A DNA stretch of 64,000 nucleotides from Acholeplasma equirhinis (GCF_017052655.1 NZ_JAFIDC010000001.1:310001-374000), one strand, 5' to 3'. Counted from the first letter of the stretch, positions 33,721-44,068 are shown. Made by a program: numbers and translations. The notes: generated by a model not told the origin, from the sequence alone.

Positions 33721-34932
33721 ATGATTATCAAACCTTCAATTCGTAGTAACTTTTTTACAAATTCACATCCACTAGGTATCAAAAAAATGATGGATACTTA
33801 TGTTGCTGAAGTAAAAAAACTGGACAAATTTCAAGGACCTAAAAATGTTTTAATCATTGGTGGTTCCAGTGGTTATGGTCTTGCAACAAGATTAACACTC
33901 GCATTCTCTGCTGGTGCAAACACAATTAATGTGTCATTTGAAAATCAAGGGTCAGCTTCAAAAACTGGTTCTGCTGGATATTGGAATAATTTATTCTTCC
34001 AAGATGCAGTTAAAGATTTCAATCAAACCCATTTAGATTTTAATGGGGATGCTTTTAGTCCTGAAATGAAACAAAAAGTCTTAGAAACTATTCAAGAAAA
34101 GTTTGGTAAAATTGACCTACTTGTATATAGTCTTGCAAGTGGCGCAAGAAAGAATTTTGAAACAGGAGATTTAATTCGTTCTGCAATTAAACCAATTGGT
34201 AAACCTGCAGAAGGTAAAACAATTGATATTAAATCATTAACAGTTGAACCATTAACAGTTGAACCTGCTACTGAAGAAGAAGTTAAAAACACCGTATTTG
34301 TTATGGGTGGTTCTGATTGGTATGACTGGGTAATGACGCTTGAACAAGCTGGTGTTTTAAATGAAGGATTTAAAACAATCTCATATACCTATGTCGGTGG
34401 AAAAAATACTGATAATATTTATCGCTCAGGAACAATTGGTAAAGCAAAAGAAGATTTAGAAGCTGCAGTGATTAAAATGGACCAAGTACTTAAACCTAAG
34501 TATCATGGTGAAGCTCTAATCTCATCTTCAAAAGCAATCGTTTCAAAAGCTTCAGTATTTATTCCTCAAATGCCAATTTATGTTTCTTATTTATTTGATG
34601 TAATGACTAAAAACCATACACATGAAACAACACTAGAGCATAAACATAGATTATTTAAAGATATGGTTTATGGCAACAAACGTTTATTAGATGATCTTGG
34701 AAGAATTAGAATTGACCATAAAGAAATGGAAGCATCTACTCAAAAGATTGTTGCAGATTTAATGCACCAACCAGAAGATGAAAATTTCTTAGAATTACCG
34801 GGTACTAAACTATTCTTAACAGAGTTTTATCAAATTAACGGCTTTTCTGTTCCTGGTGTTGATGAAGAACAAGAAGTAGATTTAGAAACCTTAATTACTA
34901 AATATCACAACGAAAAGTATCAAAACGTATAA
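33721..34932 (+). CDS. fabV: Enoyl-ACP/CoA reductase of the FabV type
   Basis: 403 residues, the size of FabV/TER. N-terminal IIKPSIRSNFFTNSHPLG, NAD-binding IIGGSSGYGLATRLTLAF, and the extended Y-x8-K active site region TYVGGKNTDNIYRSGTIGKAKEDL. It reduces trans-2-enoyl thioesters, the last step of each elongation cycle. No FabI, FabK or FabL is visible, so this is the likely enoyl reductase for the fab operon. RBS AAGGAG, 35 bp after the reductase gene. Confidence 0.9.
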   Translation: MIIKPSIRSNFFTNSHPLGIKKMMDTYVAEVKKLDKFQGPKNVLIIGGSSGYGLATRLTLAFSAGANTINVSFENQGSASKTGSAGYWNNLFFQDAVKDFNQTHLDFNGDAFSPEMKQKVLETIQEKFGKIDLLVYSLASGARKNFETGDLIRSAIKPIGKPAEGKTIDIKSLTVEPLTVEPATEEEVKNTVFVMGGSDWYDWVMTLEQAGVLNEGFKTISYTYVGGKNTDNIYRSGTIGKAKEDLEAAVIKMDQVLKPKYHGEALISSSKAIVSKASVFIPQMPIYVSYLFDVMTKNHTHETTLEHKHRLFKDMVYGNKRLLDDLGRIRIDHKEMEASTQKIVADLMHQPEDENFLELPGTKLFLTEFYQINGFSVPGVDEEQEVDLETLITKYHNEKYQNV

Positions 34933-34946
34933 AATATTAAACTAAG

Positions 34947-34973
34947 CTAGAACATTCATGTTCTAGTTTTTTT
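34947..34973 (+). terminator. Terminator after fabV
   Basis: CTAGAACA-TTCA-TGTTCTAG followed by TTTTTTT. Confidence 0.88.
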
Positions 34974-35018
34974 ATGACTTAATTGAAAATATTTTCTTTT
35001 AAAAAAGTTTTAGCAAAG

Positions 35019-35074
35019 GTATTGCGTAATACACAGTACCTATGATAATATAGTAGTGTGCAATACACAATACA
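35019..35074 (+). promoter_or_regulatory. Promoter region with PadR-type inverted repeats
   Basis: GTATT-GCGT-AATAC (35019-35032) and GTGT-GCAAT-ACAC (35056-35068, followed by AATACAC) flank a -10-like TATGATAATAT. AATACACA occurs in both. PadR repressors usually control their own operon through such symmetrical sites. Confidence 0.5.
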
Positions 35075-35095
35075 CTAAAAAAAGAGGGTGAAATA

Positions 35096-35413
35096 TTGAA
35101 CACACAATTTAAAAAAGGGGTTATTGAGATTTGTATTCTAAAAATTGTAAGTGAAGAAGATATGTATGGATTTGAAATCATTGATAAGTTAAGTCATTTA
35201 CTAGACGTCAATGAAAATACGATTTATCCAATCTTAAGAAGACTCACAGAACAAAATATGTTTGAAACGTATTTAAGAGAAAGTTCAATGGGAGCAGCAC
35301 GTAAATATTATAGAATCACAGATCAAGGTAAAAAGAGTTTAAAAGAGTACCAAGATGAATGGCAATCATTTATTGAAAATGTAATGAAGATACTAAAAGG
35401 AGAGATAAAATGA
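35096..35413 (+). CDS. PadR-family transcriptional regulator
   Basis: 105 residues, TTG start with AGAGGGTGA upstream. Winged helix with the PadR pattern: FKKGVIEICILKIVSEEDMYGFEI, ENTIYPILRRLTEQ and AARKYYRITDQGKKSL. Small PadR-s1 type without the long C-terminal dimer domain. Overlaps the membrane protein gene by 4 bp, the usual pairing with a HAAS/DUF1700 protein. Confidence 0.92.
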   Translation: MNTQFKKGVIEICILKIVSEEDMYGFEIIDKLSHLLDVNENTIYPILRRLTEQNMFETYLRESSMGAARKYYRITDQGKKSLKEYQDEWQSFIENVMKILKGEIK

Positions 35414-36534
35414 AAAATACTTATTTAAGTGAATTATATTTATATTTGAAAAAACAAAATGTTACAAAAGAAGATGTTTCAAAAGTCTTAGAAGATTATG
35501 ATTTATTATATGAAGAAGCAAAAGATGCGGGTTTGACACACAATCAGATTGTAGAAAGATTAGGAACCCCAGAATCAATCTACAAAGGATTAAAAGGTGA
35601 TTTAAATCACACAGATAAAGGATTAAATAAACTAACTGCAATTTCTCCATTTGTTGCATTAGTGATTTTCTTCCTTATTGGTAATTTAGTACCAGGTGGT
35701 TATCAATATAGTTGGATGGCATTCTTATTAATTCCAATTGTGGCAATACTAATTAATGTTGAAGGGTTAAATAAATTTGTTGCACTGATGCCTTTCTTAT
35801 CAATTATTACATTTATGCTCGTTGGATTTACAACCGATCTTTGGCATCCAATGTGGTTAGTATTCTTATCTATTCCAATGGTAGCTATTACTTTAAATGT
35901 ATCTGCTAAAGATGGTAAGTTTGTCGCATTAAGCCCATTTGTTGTAACAATTACGTATATTTTAATTAGTTACTTCAATCAATCATTCTTCGCATATGGC
36001 TATGCATTATATGCACTTGTTCCATTACTTGCAATCTTTACGCATAAACTAACAACATCTAGAGTTTTAACTGCACTACTCATCATTCTAGCTGTTATTG
36101 CACATCAAGTTTTATTCCACTTAACAACATATGGTCAAAATGCATATTTAGTTTATTTAGTTCCAGTTGCATTCGGTATTTTAACGAATCAAATTAAGAT
36201 CTCTGTAAATGACTTAGATGTATGGAAAAAACATCCAATGCTTGCATTTAGTATTTTATTAGTCATCATGGCATATGGCCTTGTTGTCCTATTCTTTCCT
36301 GAATCAATCGCTTGGAGTTGGGTCATCTTACTTTTAATTCCAATGATGTCAATCTATGTTACAAACAAGTTTAAGTATTTAGTTGCATATACACCATTTA
36401 TTGCACTGGCAGCATTTATCTTACTTGGAAACTTCGTTCCTGGTGCATGGCAATATGCTTGGACATTCTTCTTATTAATTCCAGTAACCGCAATTCTTAC
36501 AAACAACGAAACATTTAAAAAATCAGATGAATAA
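35410..36534 (+). CDS. HAAS-domain (DUF1700-like) multi-TM protein
   Basis: 374 residues. Residues 1-65 form a HAAS alpha-helical domain (YLSELYLYLKKQNVTKEDVSKVLEDYDLLYEEA...LGTPESIYKGL). About ten hydrophobic helices follow, made of repeated pairs around VP..W.AFLLIPI. In this family the helical domain senses or binds partners at the membrane and is regulated by PadR. It is probably an envelope-stress or self-protection unit. Confidence 0.8.
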   Translation: MKNTYLSELYLYLKKQNVTKEDVSKVLEDYDLLYEEAKDAGLTHNQIVERLGTPESIYKGLKGDLNHTDKGLNKLTAISPFVALVIFFLIGNLVPGGYQYSWMAFLLIPIVAILINVEGLNKFVALMPFLSIITFMLVGFTTDLWHPMWLVFLSIPMVAITLNVSAKDGKFVALSPFVVTITYILISYFNQSFFAYGYALYALVPLLAIFTHKLTTSRVLTALLIILAVIAHQVLFHLTTYGQNAYLVYLVPVAFGILTNQIKISVNDLDVWKKHPMLAFSILLVIMAYGLVVLFFPESIAWSWVILLLIPMMSIYVTNKFKYLVAYTPFIALAAFILLGNFVPGAWQYAWTFFLLIPVTAILTNNETFKKSDE

Positions 36535-36541
36535 TATAAAT

Positions 36542-36573
36542 GAGAGTTATACGAAAGTATAGCTCTCTTTTTT
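36542..36573 (+). terminator. Terminator after the PadR operon
   Basis: GAGAGTTATAC-GAAA-GTATAGCTCTC, one mismatch, followed by TTTTTT. Confidence 0.85.
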
Positions 36574-36601
36574 GTTATAATAACTTTATGGAGGTAAAAC
36601 G

Positions 36602-37891
36602 ATGATCGACCGCTATACAGATATTAAATTTAAAAAACTCTGGAGTGACCAAAATAAGTTTGAGACTTATTTAAAAGTAGAATTAGCAGCTAGCTTTGCA
36701 CACCATAAGATTGGTTTATTTGATCAAGCAACTTTAGATAAACTTTCTAAAGCAAATTTTAATTTAAATAGAATTTATGAAATTGAAGAAGAAACAAAAC
36801 ATGATGTGATAGCTTTTACAAAAGCATGCATGGAAACATTAGGTGAAGAAGCTAAGTGGTTTCATTATGGTTTAACCTCAAATGATGTCGTTGATACAGC
36901 ATATGGTTTGTTAATAAAAGAAGCAAACCAGTACATTGAAACTGAAATTATTGAATTTTTGTCGACGCTCAAAGCGATGGCATTAAAGTATAAAGATACA
37001 ATCATGATGGGTAGAACACATGGAATGCATGCAGATTTAACTACATTTGGTTTAAAGTTTGCTTTATATTATGATGAGTTTAATCGTCATTTAAAACGTT
37101 TTAGATTAGCAAGAAAAGATATTGAGATTGGTAAAATTTCAGGTGCAGTTGGTAACTTTGCACATGTTGATCCAATGATTCAAAAATTAGCACTAGAAAA
37201 ACTAGGTCTTAATGAGGCAAATATTTCAACTCAAATTTTACAAAGAGATCTGCATGCATTTTACATACAAGTATTGTCTTTAATTGCCTCTTCGATAGAA
37301 AAGATTGCGGTTGAAATTAGACATTTATCTCGAACAGAAGTCAATGAGGTTGAAGAAGGTTTTTCTAAAAATCAAAAAGGTTCATCTGCCATGCCGCATA
37401 AAAAGAATCCGATTGCCTCAGAAAACATGGCAGGTATTGCAAGAGTCATTCGCGGTTATGTTGTCACTGCAAATGAAAATATTGCGCTTTGGCATGAACG
37501 TGATATCTCACACTCATCTGCAGAACGCATCATCATTCCTGATGCAACAAGCTTAATTTATTATATGTTGAATCGTTATCGAAATGTCTTAAAAAACCTT
37601 GTTGTCAAAGAAGACCAAATGCTTAAGAATTTATCTTTGAACTATGGTGTATTTTTTAGTCAAAAGTTATTGAAAGCTTTAATTGATAAGAATTTAGATC
37701 GAGATCAAGCTTATGACATCGTTCAAAAATTGACTTTTGATGCGTTAAAAAATAAAGTCCAATTTGAAGATGTGGTTTCAAAAGATGAAATAATCCTAAA
37801 CGTATTGAAAAAAGAAGAAATTAAAACTGTATTTAAACTAGAAGGCTATTTAAATCATTTAGATGAAATCTATAAAAGTGTGGGAATATAA
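36602..37891 (+). CDS. purB: Adenylosuccinate lyase
   Basis: 429 residues, full length. Fumarase-superfamily signature GSSAMPHKKNPIASEN, with TSNDVVDTA and GRTHGMHA supplying the catalytic His. It splits adenylosuccinate to AMP and SAICAR to AICAR. RBS AGGT 7 bp before ATG. No other purine gene is adjacent; in this host it may serve AMP salvage from IMP. Confidence 0.95.
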   Translation: MIDRYTDIKFKKLWSDQNKFETYLKVELAASFAHHKIGLFDQATLDKLSKANFNLNRIYEIEEETKHDVIAFTKACMETLGEEAKWFHYGLTSNDVVDTAYGLLIKEANQYIETEIIEFLSTLKAMALKYKDTIMMGRTHGMHADLTTFGLKFALYYDEFNRHLKRFRLARKDIEIGKISGAVGNFAHVDPMIQKLALEKLGLNEANISTQILQRDLHAFYIQVLSLIASSIEKIAVEIRHLSRTEVNEVEEGFSKNQKGSSAMPHKKNPIASENMAGIARVIRGYVVTANENIALWHERDISHSSAERIIIPDATSLIYYMLNRYRNVLKNLVVKEDQMLKNLSLNYGVFFSQKLLKALIDKNLDRDQAYDIVQKLTFDALKNKVQFEDVVSKDEIILNVLKKEEIKTVFKLEGYLNHLDEIYKSVGI

Positions 37892-37894
37892 GCC

Positions 37895-37912
37895 TTATTT
37901 ATTAATAAATAA
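37895..37912. repeat. 18-bp AT palindrome after purB
   Basis: TTATTTATTAATAAATAA is a perfect palindrome 4 bp after the purB stop. It lacks a GC-rich stem, so it is a weak terminator at most. Confidence 0.4.
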
Positions 37913-37953
37913 AGTTCAAGTGTTAAAATGAAGACATAAGGGAGGTATTTAGT

Positions 37954-38142
37954 ATGACAGTTAAACAATATTTGGAAACTGAAAAACCAAAAAAATATAT
38001 TATCACCGACCGTATGCGTACACCATTTTCTGATGAGCAACTCAAATGGTTAGATCTTGCAGAAATAGACATTAGAAATGTTGATAAAGTTGATGCTGAA
38101 ACAATACGCATTCAAACTGATTATATGCCTGATGCTTGTTAA
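37954..38142 (+). CDS. Small conserved-looking protein, unknown
   Basis: 62 residues with ribosome site GGGAGG 9 bp upstream and a strong terminator behind. Soluble and acidic (KQYLETEKPKKYIITDRMRTPFSDEQLKWLDLAEIDIRNV), no Cys pair, membrane or signal segment. The terminal DAC is the only cysteine. It is a clean monocistronic unit; the function is not recognised. Confidence 0.65.
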   Translation: MTVKQYLETEKPKKYIITDRMRTPFSDEQLKWLDLAEIDIRNVDKVDAETIRIQTDYMPDAC

Positions 38143-38148
38143 TGAATA

Positions 38149-38174
38149 AACAACCTTTAATGGTTGTTTTTTTT
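38149..38174 (+). terminator. Terminator after the 62-residue gene
   Basis: AACAACC (38149-38155) and GGTTGTT (38162-38168) followed by TTTTTT. Confidence 0.85.
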
Positions 38175-38200
38175 ATGCAAATTTTCGTCAAAATAATGTG

Positions 38201-38228
38201 TTGACATTTTGAAATTATTCTATATAAT
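38201..38228 (+). promoter_or_regulatory. Promoter of the pot operon
   Basis: TTGACA (38201-38206), 16-bp spacer, TATAAT (38223-38228). An untranslated leader of about 110 bases follows before the potA ATG, without clear strong hairpins. Confidence 0.75.
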
Positions 38229-38342
38229 ATATGCAGTTTCAGTTTATTATTGTTTAACCAATAGTTAATATATACTAAACATTTGAAAGTTAAATTCTTT
38301 TTAAAAATTACTGTGAGTAAACTCATAAAGAAAGGAACTAAG

Positions 38343-39530
38343 ATGGCAGCATTAATTCAACTAAAAGACGTAACAAAAGAATACAACGGGCAAGTTGTAT
38401 TAAGAGGTATCGACTTAGAAATTAAAAGTAACGAATTTGTTACATTCTTAGGGCCATCTGGCTGCGGTAAGACAACTACTCTACGTATTATCGGTGGTTT
38501 TGTTGAACCTACAAGTGGTGAGGTCCTATTTGACGGGGAAGATATTTTAAAACTTCCAGCATATAAGAGACCAACAAATACTGTATTTCAACGTTATGCT
38601 TTATTTCCACATTTAAATGTTTTTGAAAATGTTGCATTCGGTCTACGTGTAAAGGGTAGAAATGCTCAACAAAGAACTGAAATTGAAGAATTGAAGAAAG
38701 AACTAAAGACTAAACTAGCTCAACTTGACAATAAATCAGAAAAATCAGATTTAATTAATTCAAATAATGAAAAGATTGAAGCAATCAAAAAGACTTTCAT
38801 CACTAAAAAAGAATTTGAAAAGATGATTGATCAAAAAGTTGCTAAATATTTAAAACTTGTTGGACTAGAAGGATATGAAGATCGCCACATTAATAAGCTA
38901 TCTGGTGGTCAAATGCAAAGAGTTGCTATCGCAAGAGCGTTAATTAATGAACCAAAGGTTTTACTACTTGATGAACCACTTGCTGCACTTGACTTAAAAC
39001 TTCGTCAAGAAATGCAATATGAATTAAAAGAAATTCAAAAGAGTGCAGGTATTACCTTCATCTTTGTAACACATGACCAAGAGGAAGCTTTAACAATGAG
39101 TGATAAAATTGTGGTTATGAACAAAGGTGAAATTCAACAAGTTGGTACACCAATTGATATTTATAATGAACCAGTGAACCGTTTTGTTGCAAACTTTATT
39201 GGTGAGTCTAATATTGTTCCTGGTATTATGAAGAAAGATTTCTTAGTGAGTTTTGATGGTAATGATTTTGAATGTGTTGATAAGGGATTCAATGATAATC
39301 AAGAAATTGAAGTTGTCTTACGTCCTGAAGATTTAGATATTGTTGAACGCGGTAAAGGAAAAATCCCTGGTGTTGTCGATTCAGTAATCTTTAAAGGGGT
39401 ACACTTTGAAATTGATGTAAAAACTGCACATAGAACTTATACAGTTCATACCACTGACTATAGAGCAGAAGGTAGTGAAATTGATTTAGATTGGTGGCCT
39501 GAGGACATCCATGTCATGGAGGTCTGGTAA
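38343..39530 (+). CDS. potA: Spermidine/putrescine ABC transporter ATP-binding protein
   Basis: 395 residues from ATG 38343 with AAGGAA upstream; an earlier in-frame ATG at 38283 lacks a ribosome site. Walker [10 protein letters not shown], signature [15 protein letters not shown], Walker [13 protein letters not shown], switch His in VTHDQEEA, C-terminal TOBE domain. Residues about 105-160 hold a charged helical insertion between the Q-loop and the signature that standard PotA lacks. It energises polyamine uptake with PotB, PotC and PotD. Confidence 0.93.
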   Translation: MAALIQLKDVTKEYNGQVVLRGIDLEIKSNEFVTFLGPSGCGKTTTLRIIGGFVEPTSGEVLFDGEDILKLPAYKRPTNTVFQRYALFPHLNVFENVAFGLRVKGRNAQQRTEIEELKKELKTKLAQLDNKSEKSDLINSNNEKIEAIKKTFITKKEFEKMIDQKVAKYLKLVGLEGYEDRHINKLSGGQMQRVAIARALINEPKVLLLDEPLAALDLKLRQEMQYELKEIQKSAGITFIFVTHDQEEALTMSDKIVVMNKGEIQQVGTPIDIYNEPVNRFVANFIGESNIVPGIMKKDFLVSFDGNDFECVDKGFNDNQEIEVVLRPEDLDIVERGKGKIPGVVDSVIFKGVHFEIDVKTAHRTYTVHTTDYRAEGSEIDLDWWPEDIHVMEVW

Positions 39531-40411
39531 TGGAACAATTGATTCGAAATAAACAAACAAATTCTAAAGAAAAAATTAAATTTGAAACCGTACTTGGTAT
39601 TCCTTATTACATTGCACTCGTCGTATTTGTTATCGTACCATTATTAATTATGGCATTATATGCATTCACGACAAATGAAACAAGATCCATTTTCAATATC
39701 AAATTTACAACAGATAATTTTTTAAGATTTGTGAATACACCTTCATTTGTTAACTCAATGTGGGAATCCATTTGGATTGCAATTCAATCAACTTTCTTTT
39801 GTTTATTAATTTGCTATCCACTTGCATATATCGTTTCTCTTATGAAAAAGAGAACACAAACAATTCTTGTCTTGTTACTTACTGCTACAATGTGGATTAA
39901 TTCATTGATTTTAATTCATTCAATGAAAAACGTATTTCTAATTGCAGGATCATTTTTTGTTGGTGGTAATGCACCATTTCTACAACAAGCAATTTTCCTT
40001 GGTCATGATTACTCAATCATTATTGGTATGATCTTCTTGTATTTTCCATATATGTTCTTACCAATCTATACACAGATGACTAAAATTGACCACCATTTAT
40101 TAGAAGGTGCAGCTGACCTTGGTGCAAATAAGTTCCAAACAATTATTCGAGTTGTTGTACCACTTACGATGTCATCAGTGATTGCAAGTTGCCTTGTCGT
40201 GTTGCTTCCTGCAACAACAACCTTAGTTGTACCTGAAATCATGGCATATGGTAATCGACCAATGATTGGTAACTTAATTGAACGAAGAGGTGGCTCTGGT
40301 AACTTTGGTGAGATGGCAGCAATTGCATTAATCTTAACATTAGTCTTACTTGTCATTGTCTTTGTTATGAAAAAGTTAAATCGATATGAGGAGGTACTTT
40401 CAAATGATTAA
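39530..40411 (+). CDS. potB: Spermidine/putrescine ABC transporter permease
   Basis: 293 residues, six helices. The EAA motif is LLEGAADLGANKFQTIIRVVVPLTMS, which contacts PotA. Start shares its A with the potA stop. N-terminal polar segment of about 25 residues. Partner of PotC in the membrane channel. Confidence 0.92.
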   Translation: MEQLIRNKQTNSKEKIKFETVLGIPYYIALVVFVIVPLLIMALYAFTTNETRSIFNIKFTTDNFLRFVNTPSFVNSMWESIWIAIQSTFFCLLICYPLAYIVSLMKKRTQTILVLLLTATMWINSLILIHSMKNVFLIAGSFFVGGNAPFLQQAIFLGHDYSIIIGMIFLYFPYMFLPIYTQMTKIDHHLLEGAADLGANKFQTIIRVVVPLTMSSVIASCLVVLLPATTTLVVPEIMAYGNRPMIGNLIERRGGSGNFGEMAAIALILTLVLLVIVFVMKKLNRYEEVLSND

Positions 40412-41186
40412 GAAAGTTTCCATCTACTCATATATATTTATTGGATTAGTACTAGCATTTATTTATATCCCATTAATAGTTATGGTTATCTTCTCATTTA
40501 ATGAATTAGGTAGTCAAACAGTTTATCAAGGATTTAGTTTTAAATGGTATGGTGATATCTTTAAAAATCCAGAACTTTCTAAAGCAATCACAAATACATT
40601 AATGATTTCAATCATTTCTACAGTCATTGCAACCATACTTGCAACACTTGCAGCACTTGGACTTTCTAAACAAAAGAAAATCTTTAGAGAAATTGTCTTA
40701 GGTGTAAATAATATTCCAATTTTATCACCGGATATTCTAACTGCAGTTGCATTCTTATTATTCTTTATTGCATTATCAATTGAACCAAACATGATGACAA
40801 TGATCATCGGTCATGTTACAATTTCTGCACCATATGCATTTGTGACAATTTATCCTAAAGTAAGAGGTCTTGACCCAAATATTCAAGAAGCTGCTTACGA
40901 TTTAGGTGCAACGCCAATCAAAGCACTCTTTAAGGTAATCCTTCCACAATTAAGTGGTGTAATCTTAGCTGGTGCTGCAATGGCTTTTACGATTTCATTT
41001 GATGATTATATCGTAAGCCAACTTGCAGGTGGTGGCGTTTCAAATATCTCGATTTACTTATATAGTTTAAATCGTGGTATCGAACCAAGTGTTAACGCAT
41101 TATCAACAATTATTATATTAGCAATTGGTATTAAGGTTGTTTATGATTTAGTAAAATCAAAAAATGAGAGAGAAGGAGAAGAATAA
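40404..41186 (+). CDS. potC: Spermidine/putrescine ABC transporter permease
   Basis: 260 residues from ATG 40404 behind GAGGAGG. Six helices; EAA motif NIQEAAYDLGATPIKALFKVILPQLS; YxxxSFDDYIVSQ typical of PotC. Overlaps potB by 8 bp. Confidence 0.92.
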   Translation: MIKKVSIYSYIFIGLVLAFIYIPLIVMVIFSFNELGSQTVYQGFSFKWYGDIFKNPELSKAITNTLMISIISTVIATILATLAALGLSKQKKIFREIVLGVNNIPILSPDILTAVAFLLFFIALSIEPNMMTMIIGHVTISAPYAFVTIYPKVRGLDPNIQEAAYDLGATPIKALFKVILPQLSGVILAGAAMAFTISFDDYIVSQLAGGGVSNISIYLYSLNRGIEPSVNALSTIIILAIGIKVVYDLVKSKNEREGEE

Positions 41187-41188
41187 CA

Positions 41189-42262
41189 ATGAAAAAAATG
41201 TGGGCTTTAGCCTTTGTTGCATTCGCAACATTCATGATGACTGCATGTACATCAAGTGATTTAATTATTTACATGCCAAAAGAATATATTGCTGATGGTA
41301 TCGTTCAAGCTTTTGAAGAAGAATACGGTATCAAAGTAGATTTAAGAACTTTTGATTCAAACGAAATCGCATTAACTCAAGCTAGAATTAGCCGTTATGA
41401 CTTAATCATCCCATCTGATTATGCTATCGAAGAATTTGCTGATGCGGGTCTTATCCAAGAATTAGACTGGGATAAAATTGAATTTGATCCAGCTGATTTC
41501 TCAGAAGCGCTAGTTGATACACTTGCAGAATTAGAAGAAGCAGGTTTTGATTTATTAAAATATGCAATGCCTTATTTCTGGGGTACTATCGGTTTAATCT
41601 ACGATAATACTAAAGAAGGTTTAGCTGAACAATTAGAAGAAGAAGGTTGGGGTATTCTTGCAGATCAATCATTAACTAAAATGATTTATGATTCTCCAAG
41701 AGATGCTTTCATGGCTGCTCTATATGCTCAAGATCCAGTTGTATATATGAGTGATGCAACTCAATCTGATGTTGAAGCTGCTAGAGATTGGTTAATTTCA
41801 ACTAAAGGTACAAATACAGTATTACTTTCAGATGAAATCTTAGACCAAGCAATTGGTGGAAATGTTCCATATGATATCGCAATGGTTTACTCAGGAGATG
41901 CAGTTTACATCTTACAAGAAACTGATGATTATTCATTCTTCATTCCTGAATACTCAAACGTTTGGGTAGATGGTATGGTTATTCCAAAAAATGCAGTAAA
42001 TGTTGATATGGCTTACAACTTCATCAACTTCATTTCTTCGTACGAAGTTTCATTAGAAAATACTTGGGGAATGGGTTATTCACCAGTACGTCAAGATGTT
42101 TTAGATGAACTTATGGCTGATGAAGAATTTAACTGGGATGATGAAAGAATCGGATATGCATTCGCTTTAGATACAACATTATTCTCATATGAATTCTATC
42201 GTTTCAACAACGAACTTAAAAAGTGGATTGACGATAGTTACGACGAATTCTATTACGCTTAA
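41189..42262 (+). CDS. potD: Spermidine/putrescine-binding lipoprotein
   Basis: 357 residues. Lipoprotein signal ending MTACTSS, so anchored to the outer face of the membrane. Periplasmic-binding-protein fold with SDLIIYMPKEYIADGIVQAFEEEYGIKV, YDLIIPSDYAIEE and WGTIGLIYD, matching PotD/PotF. Acidic, as expected for a polyamine binder. Last gene of the operon, closed by a strong terminator. Confidence 0.92.
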   Translation: MKKMWALAFVAFATFMMTACTSSDLIIYMPKEYIADGIVQAFEEEYGIKVDLRTFDSNEIALTQARISRYDLIIPSDYAIEEFADAGLIQELDWDKIEFDPADFSEALVDTLAELEEAGFDLLKYAMPYFWGTIGLIYDNTKEGLAEQLEEEGWGILADQSLTKMIYDSPRDAFMAALYAQDPVVYMSDATQSDVEAARDWLISTKGTNTVLLSDEILDQAIGGNVPYDIAMVYSGDAVYILQETDDYSFFIPEYSNVWVDGMVIPKNAVNVDMAYNFINFISSYEVSLENTWGMGYSPVRQDVLDELMADEEFNWDDERIGYAFALDTTLFSYEFYRFNNELKKWIDDSYDEFYYA

Positions 42263-42267
42263 CATAT

Positions 42268-42296
42268 AGGACCTTTTCGAAGGTCCTTTCTTTTTT
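42268..42296 (+). terminator. Terminator of the pot operon
   Basis: AGGACCTT-TTCG-AAGGTCCT, a UUCG tetraloop hairpin, followed by TTCTTTTTTC. Confidence 0.92.
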
Positions 42297-42335
42297 CTTA
42301 TAAAGAAAAGTGTTATAATGATTTCGAGGTATTTT

Positions 42336-42722
42336 ATGACAAAAGAATTATTGTTCGAATCTTATACAAAGTTAATGGAAGTTATGTATCAATATGCATT
42401 TTTTGGTGATATCAGTTTTAATGATTTTGAAAAACTGGATACAGATTTAAAATTAAAAGCTATTGATATCATTAAAAGAAAAGATGAAGTAGATGCATTA
42501 ATTTCCAAGAATCTTACAAACTATACAATTGATCGCTTAAATTTAGTTGATTTAGCGATTATTAGAATTTCAGTCTATGAGCTTTTAATTGGTGAATTAG
42601 ACCCAGTTAAAGTTATCAATTTAGGCATTGACCTTTCAAAAGAATTTAGTGACTTAGATGATGAAAAACAACATAAGTTTACAAATCGTTTATTAGATAA
42701 CATTTATAAAGGACTGAAGTAA
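42336..42722 (+). CDS. nusB: Transcription antitermination protein NusB
   Basis: 128 residues from ATG 42336 (GAGGT upstream). All-helical NusB fold with the C-terminal pattern IDRLNLVDLAIIRISVYELL...DPVKVINLGIDLSKEFSD...KFTNRLLDNIYK. It joins NusE, NusA and NusG in rRNA antitermination. A TATAAT lies shortly upstream. First gene of nusB-xseA-xseB-tlyA-recN. Confidence 0.9.
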   Translation: MTKELLFESYTKLMEVMYQYAFFGDISFNDFEKLDTDLKLKAIDIIKRKDEVDALISKNLTNYTIDRLNLVDLAIIRISVYELLIGELDPVKVINLGIDLSKEFSDLDDEKQHKFTNRLLDNIYKGLK

Positions 42723-42724
42723 GT

Positions 42725-44068
42725 TTGAACCAACCACAATATTTATCGGTTACGGCTCTAACTCAATACTTAAAAGCAAAACTAGAAAATGATCCCCATT
42801 TAAAGAAGATACTTCTTAAAGGGGAAATTTCTAATTTTAAGGCACATTCAAGTGGCCATTTTTACTTTAGTTTAAAAGATGATAAAGCTCAAATCTCTGC
42901 CATGATGTTTTCAACATATGCAAAGAATATAAACTTTATGCCTAAAGATGGTGATAAAGTTCTAGTTGAAGGTTATATCTCGCTATATGAAGCTAGAGGT
43001 AGTTATTCAATTTCTGTTTACCAAATGACACTCGATGGTATTGGTGAACTTTTCCTAAAATATGAAAATCTAAGAAAAGAATTTGAAGCATTAGGTTATT
43101 TTGATCCTAGTTTAAAGAAACCAATTCCAAAGTTTCCAAGAGCAATTGGTGTCATTACATCACCTACTGGTGCTGTAATTCAAGATATCAAAAATACAGT
43201 ATCCAGAAGATATTTACTGACTAAAATTGTGCTTTATCCAGCACTTGTCCAAGGTGAAGGTTCTAAAGACGATTTAGTCAAAAAGATTAAAAAAGCCAAT
43301 GAAGATAATTTAGTCGATGTCATTATTCTTGGTCGTGGTGGTGGTTCAATCGAAGATTTATGGAGTTTTAATGAAGCTGAGGTTGTTGTTGCAATCCATG
43401 AATCAAAAATTCCAATCATTACAGCAATTGGACATGAAACAGATACAACCCTTTCGGATTTTGTTTCAGATTTAAGAGCACCAACACCAACAGCAGCTGC
43501 AGAGCTTGCAACACCGAATGTCTTAGATTTAAAACAAGATATAAAAGAAAATACGAGACTATTAAACTACTATATTAATGAGAAGATTAAACAGATTAAA
43601 ACAAATCTTCTCAATTTAGATGAAAGATTAGTCTTATCAAGTCCAAAAGCAAAACTTGATCAAGAAAAGAAAAATACGGTAAATTTAGTTTCTAAACTGA
43701 ATCAAGTATATCAAGTTAAACTTCTAGATTTAAATTATCAAACAAATCTTTATCGTCAACGTTTAATCTCACCAAAGGATAAAATTGAACGTTTAAATGA
43801 AAGATTAGTCGATCTAAGATATAAACTCAATCAAAATTATCAAAATAAATTAACATTGAGTACATATCAGTTTAATACATTAAGAGAAGCTTTAAAATCA
43901 ATCAATCCACTATCAGTAATGGAACGTGGGTTTGCATTAACGATGAAAGATGATAAAGTATTAACTTCTATCAAAGATGTTAAAGAAAATGATTTAATTA
44001 CAGTTGAATTAAAAGATGGTAAATTAAAAACCAAAGTTATAGAAAAAGAGGTAAAGTCGCATGAGTGA
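42725..44068 (+). CDS. xseA: Exodeoxyribonuclease VII large subunit
   Basis: 447 residues, TTG start 2 bp after nusB. OB-fold N-terminus ([23 protein letters not shown]), catalytic core [15 protein letters not shown] and [32 protein letters not shown], then a long coiled coil. It degrades ssDNA to oligonucleotides with XseB. Confidence 0.94.
   Translation: MNQPQYLSVTALTQYLKAKLENDPHLKKILLKGEISNFKAHSSGHFYFSLKDDKAQISAMMFSTYAKNINFMPKDGDKVLVEGYISLYEARGSYSISVYQMTLDGIGELFLKYENLRKEFEALGYFDPSLKKPIPKFPRAIGVITSPTGAVIQDIKNTVSRRYLLTKIVLYPALVQGEGSKDDLVKKIKKANEDNLVDVIILGRGGGSIEDLWSFNEAEVVVAIHESKIPIITAIGHETDTTLSDFVSDLRAPTPTAAAELATPNVLDLKQDIKENTRLLNYYINEKIKQIKTNLLNLDERLVLSSPKAKLDQEKKNTVNLVSKLNQVYQVKLLDLNYQTNLYRQRLISPKDKIERLNERLVDLRYKLNQNYQNKLTLSTYQFNTLREALKSINPLSVMERGFALTMKDDKVLTSIKDVKENDLITVELKDGKLKTKVIEKEVKSHE

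Noticed and set aside
37895-37912. Terminator after purB
   Set aside because: The 18-bp palindrome is wholly A/T with no T-run beyond the stem; kept only as a repeat.
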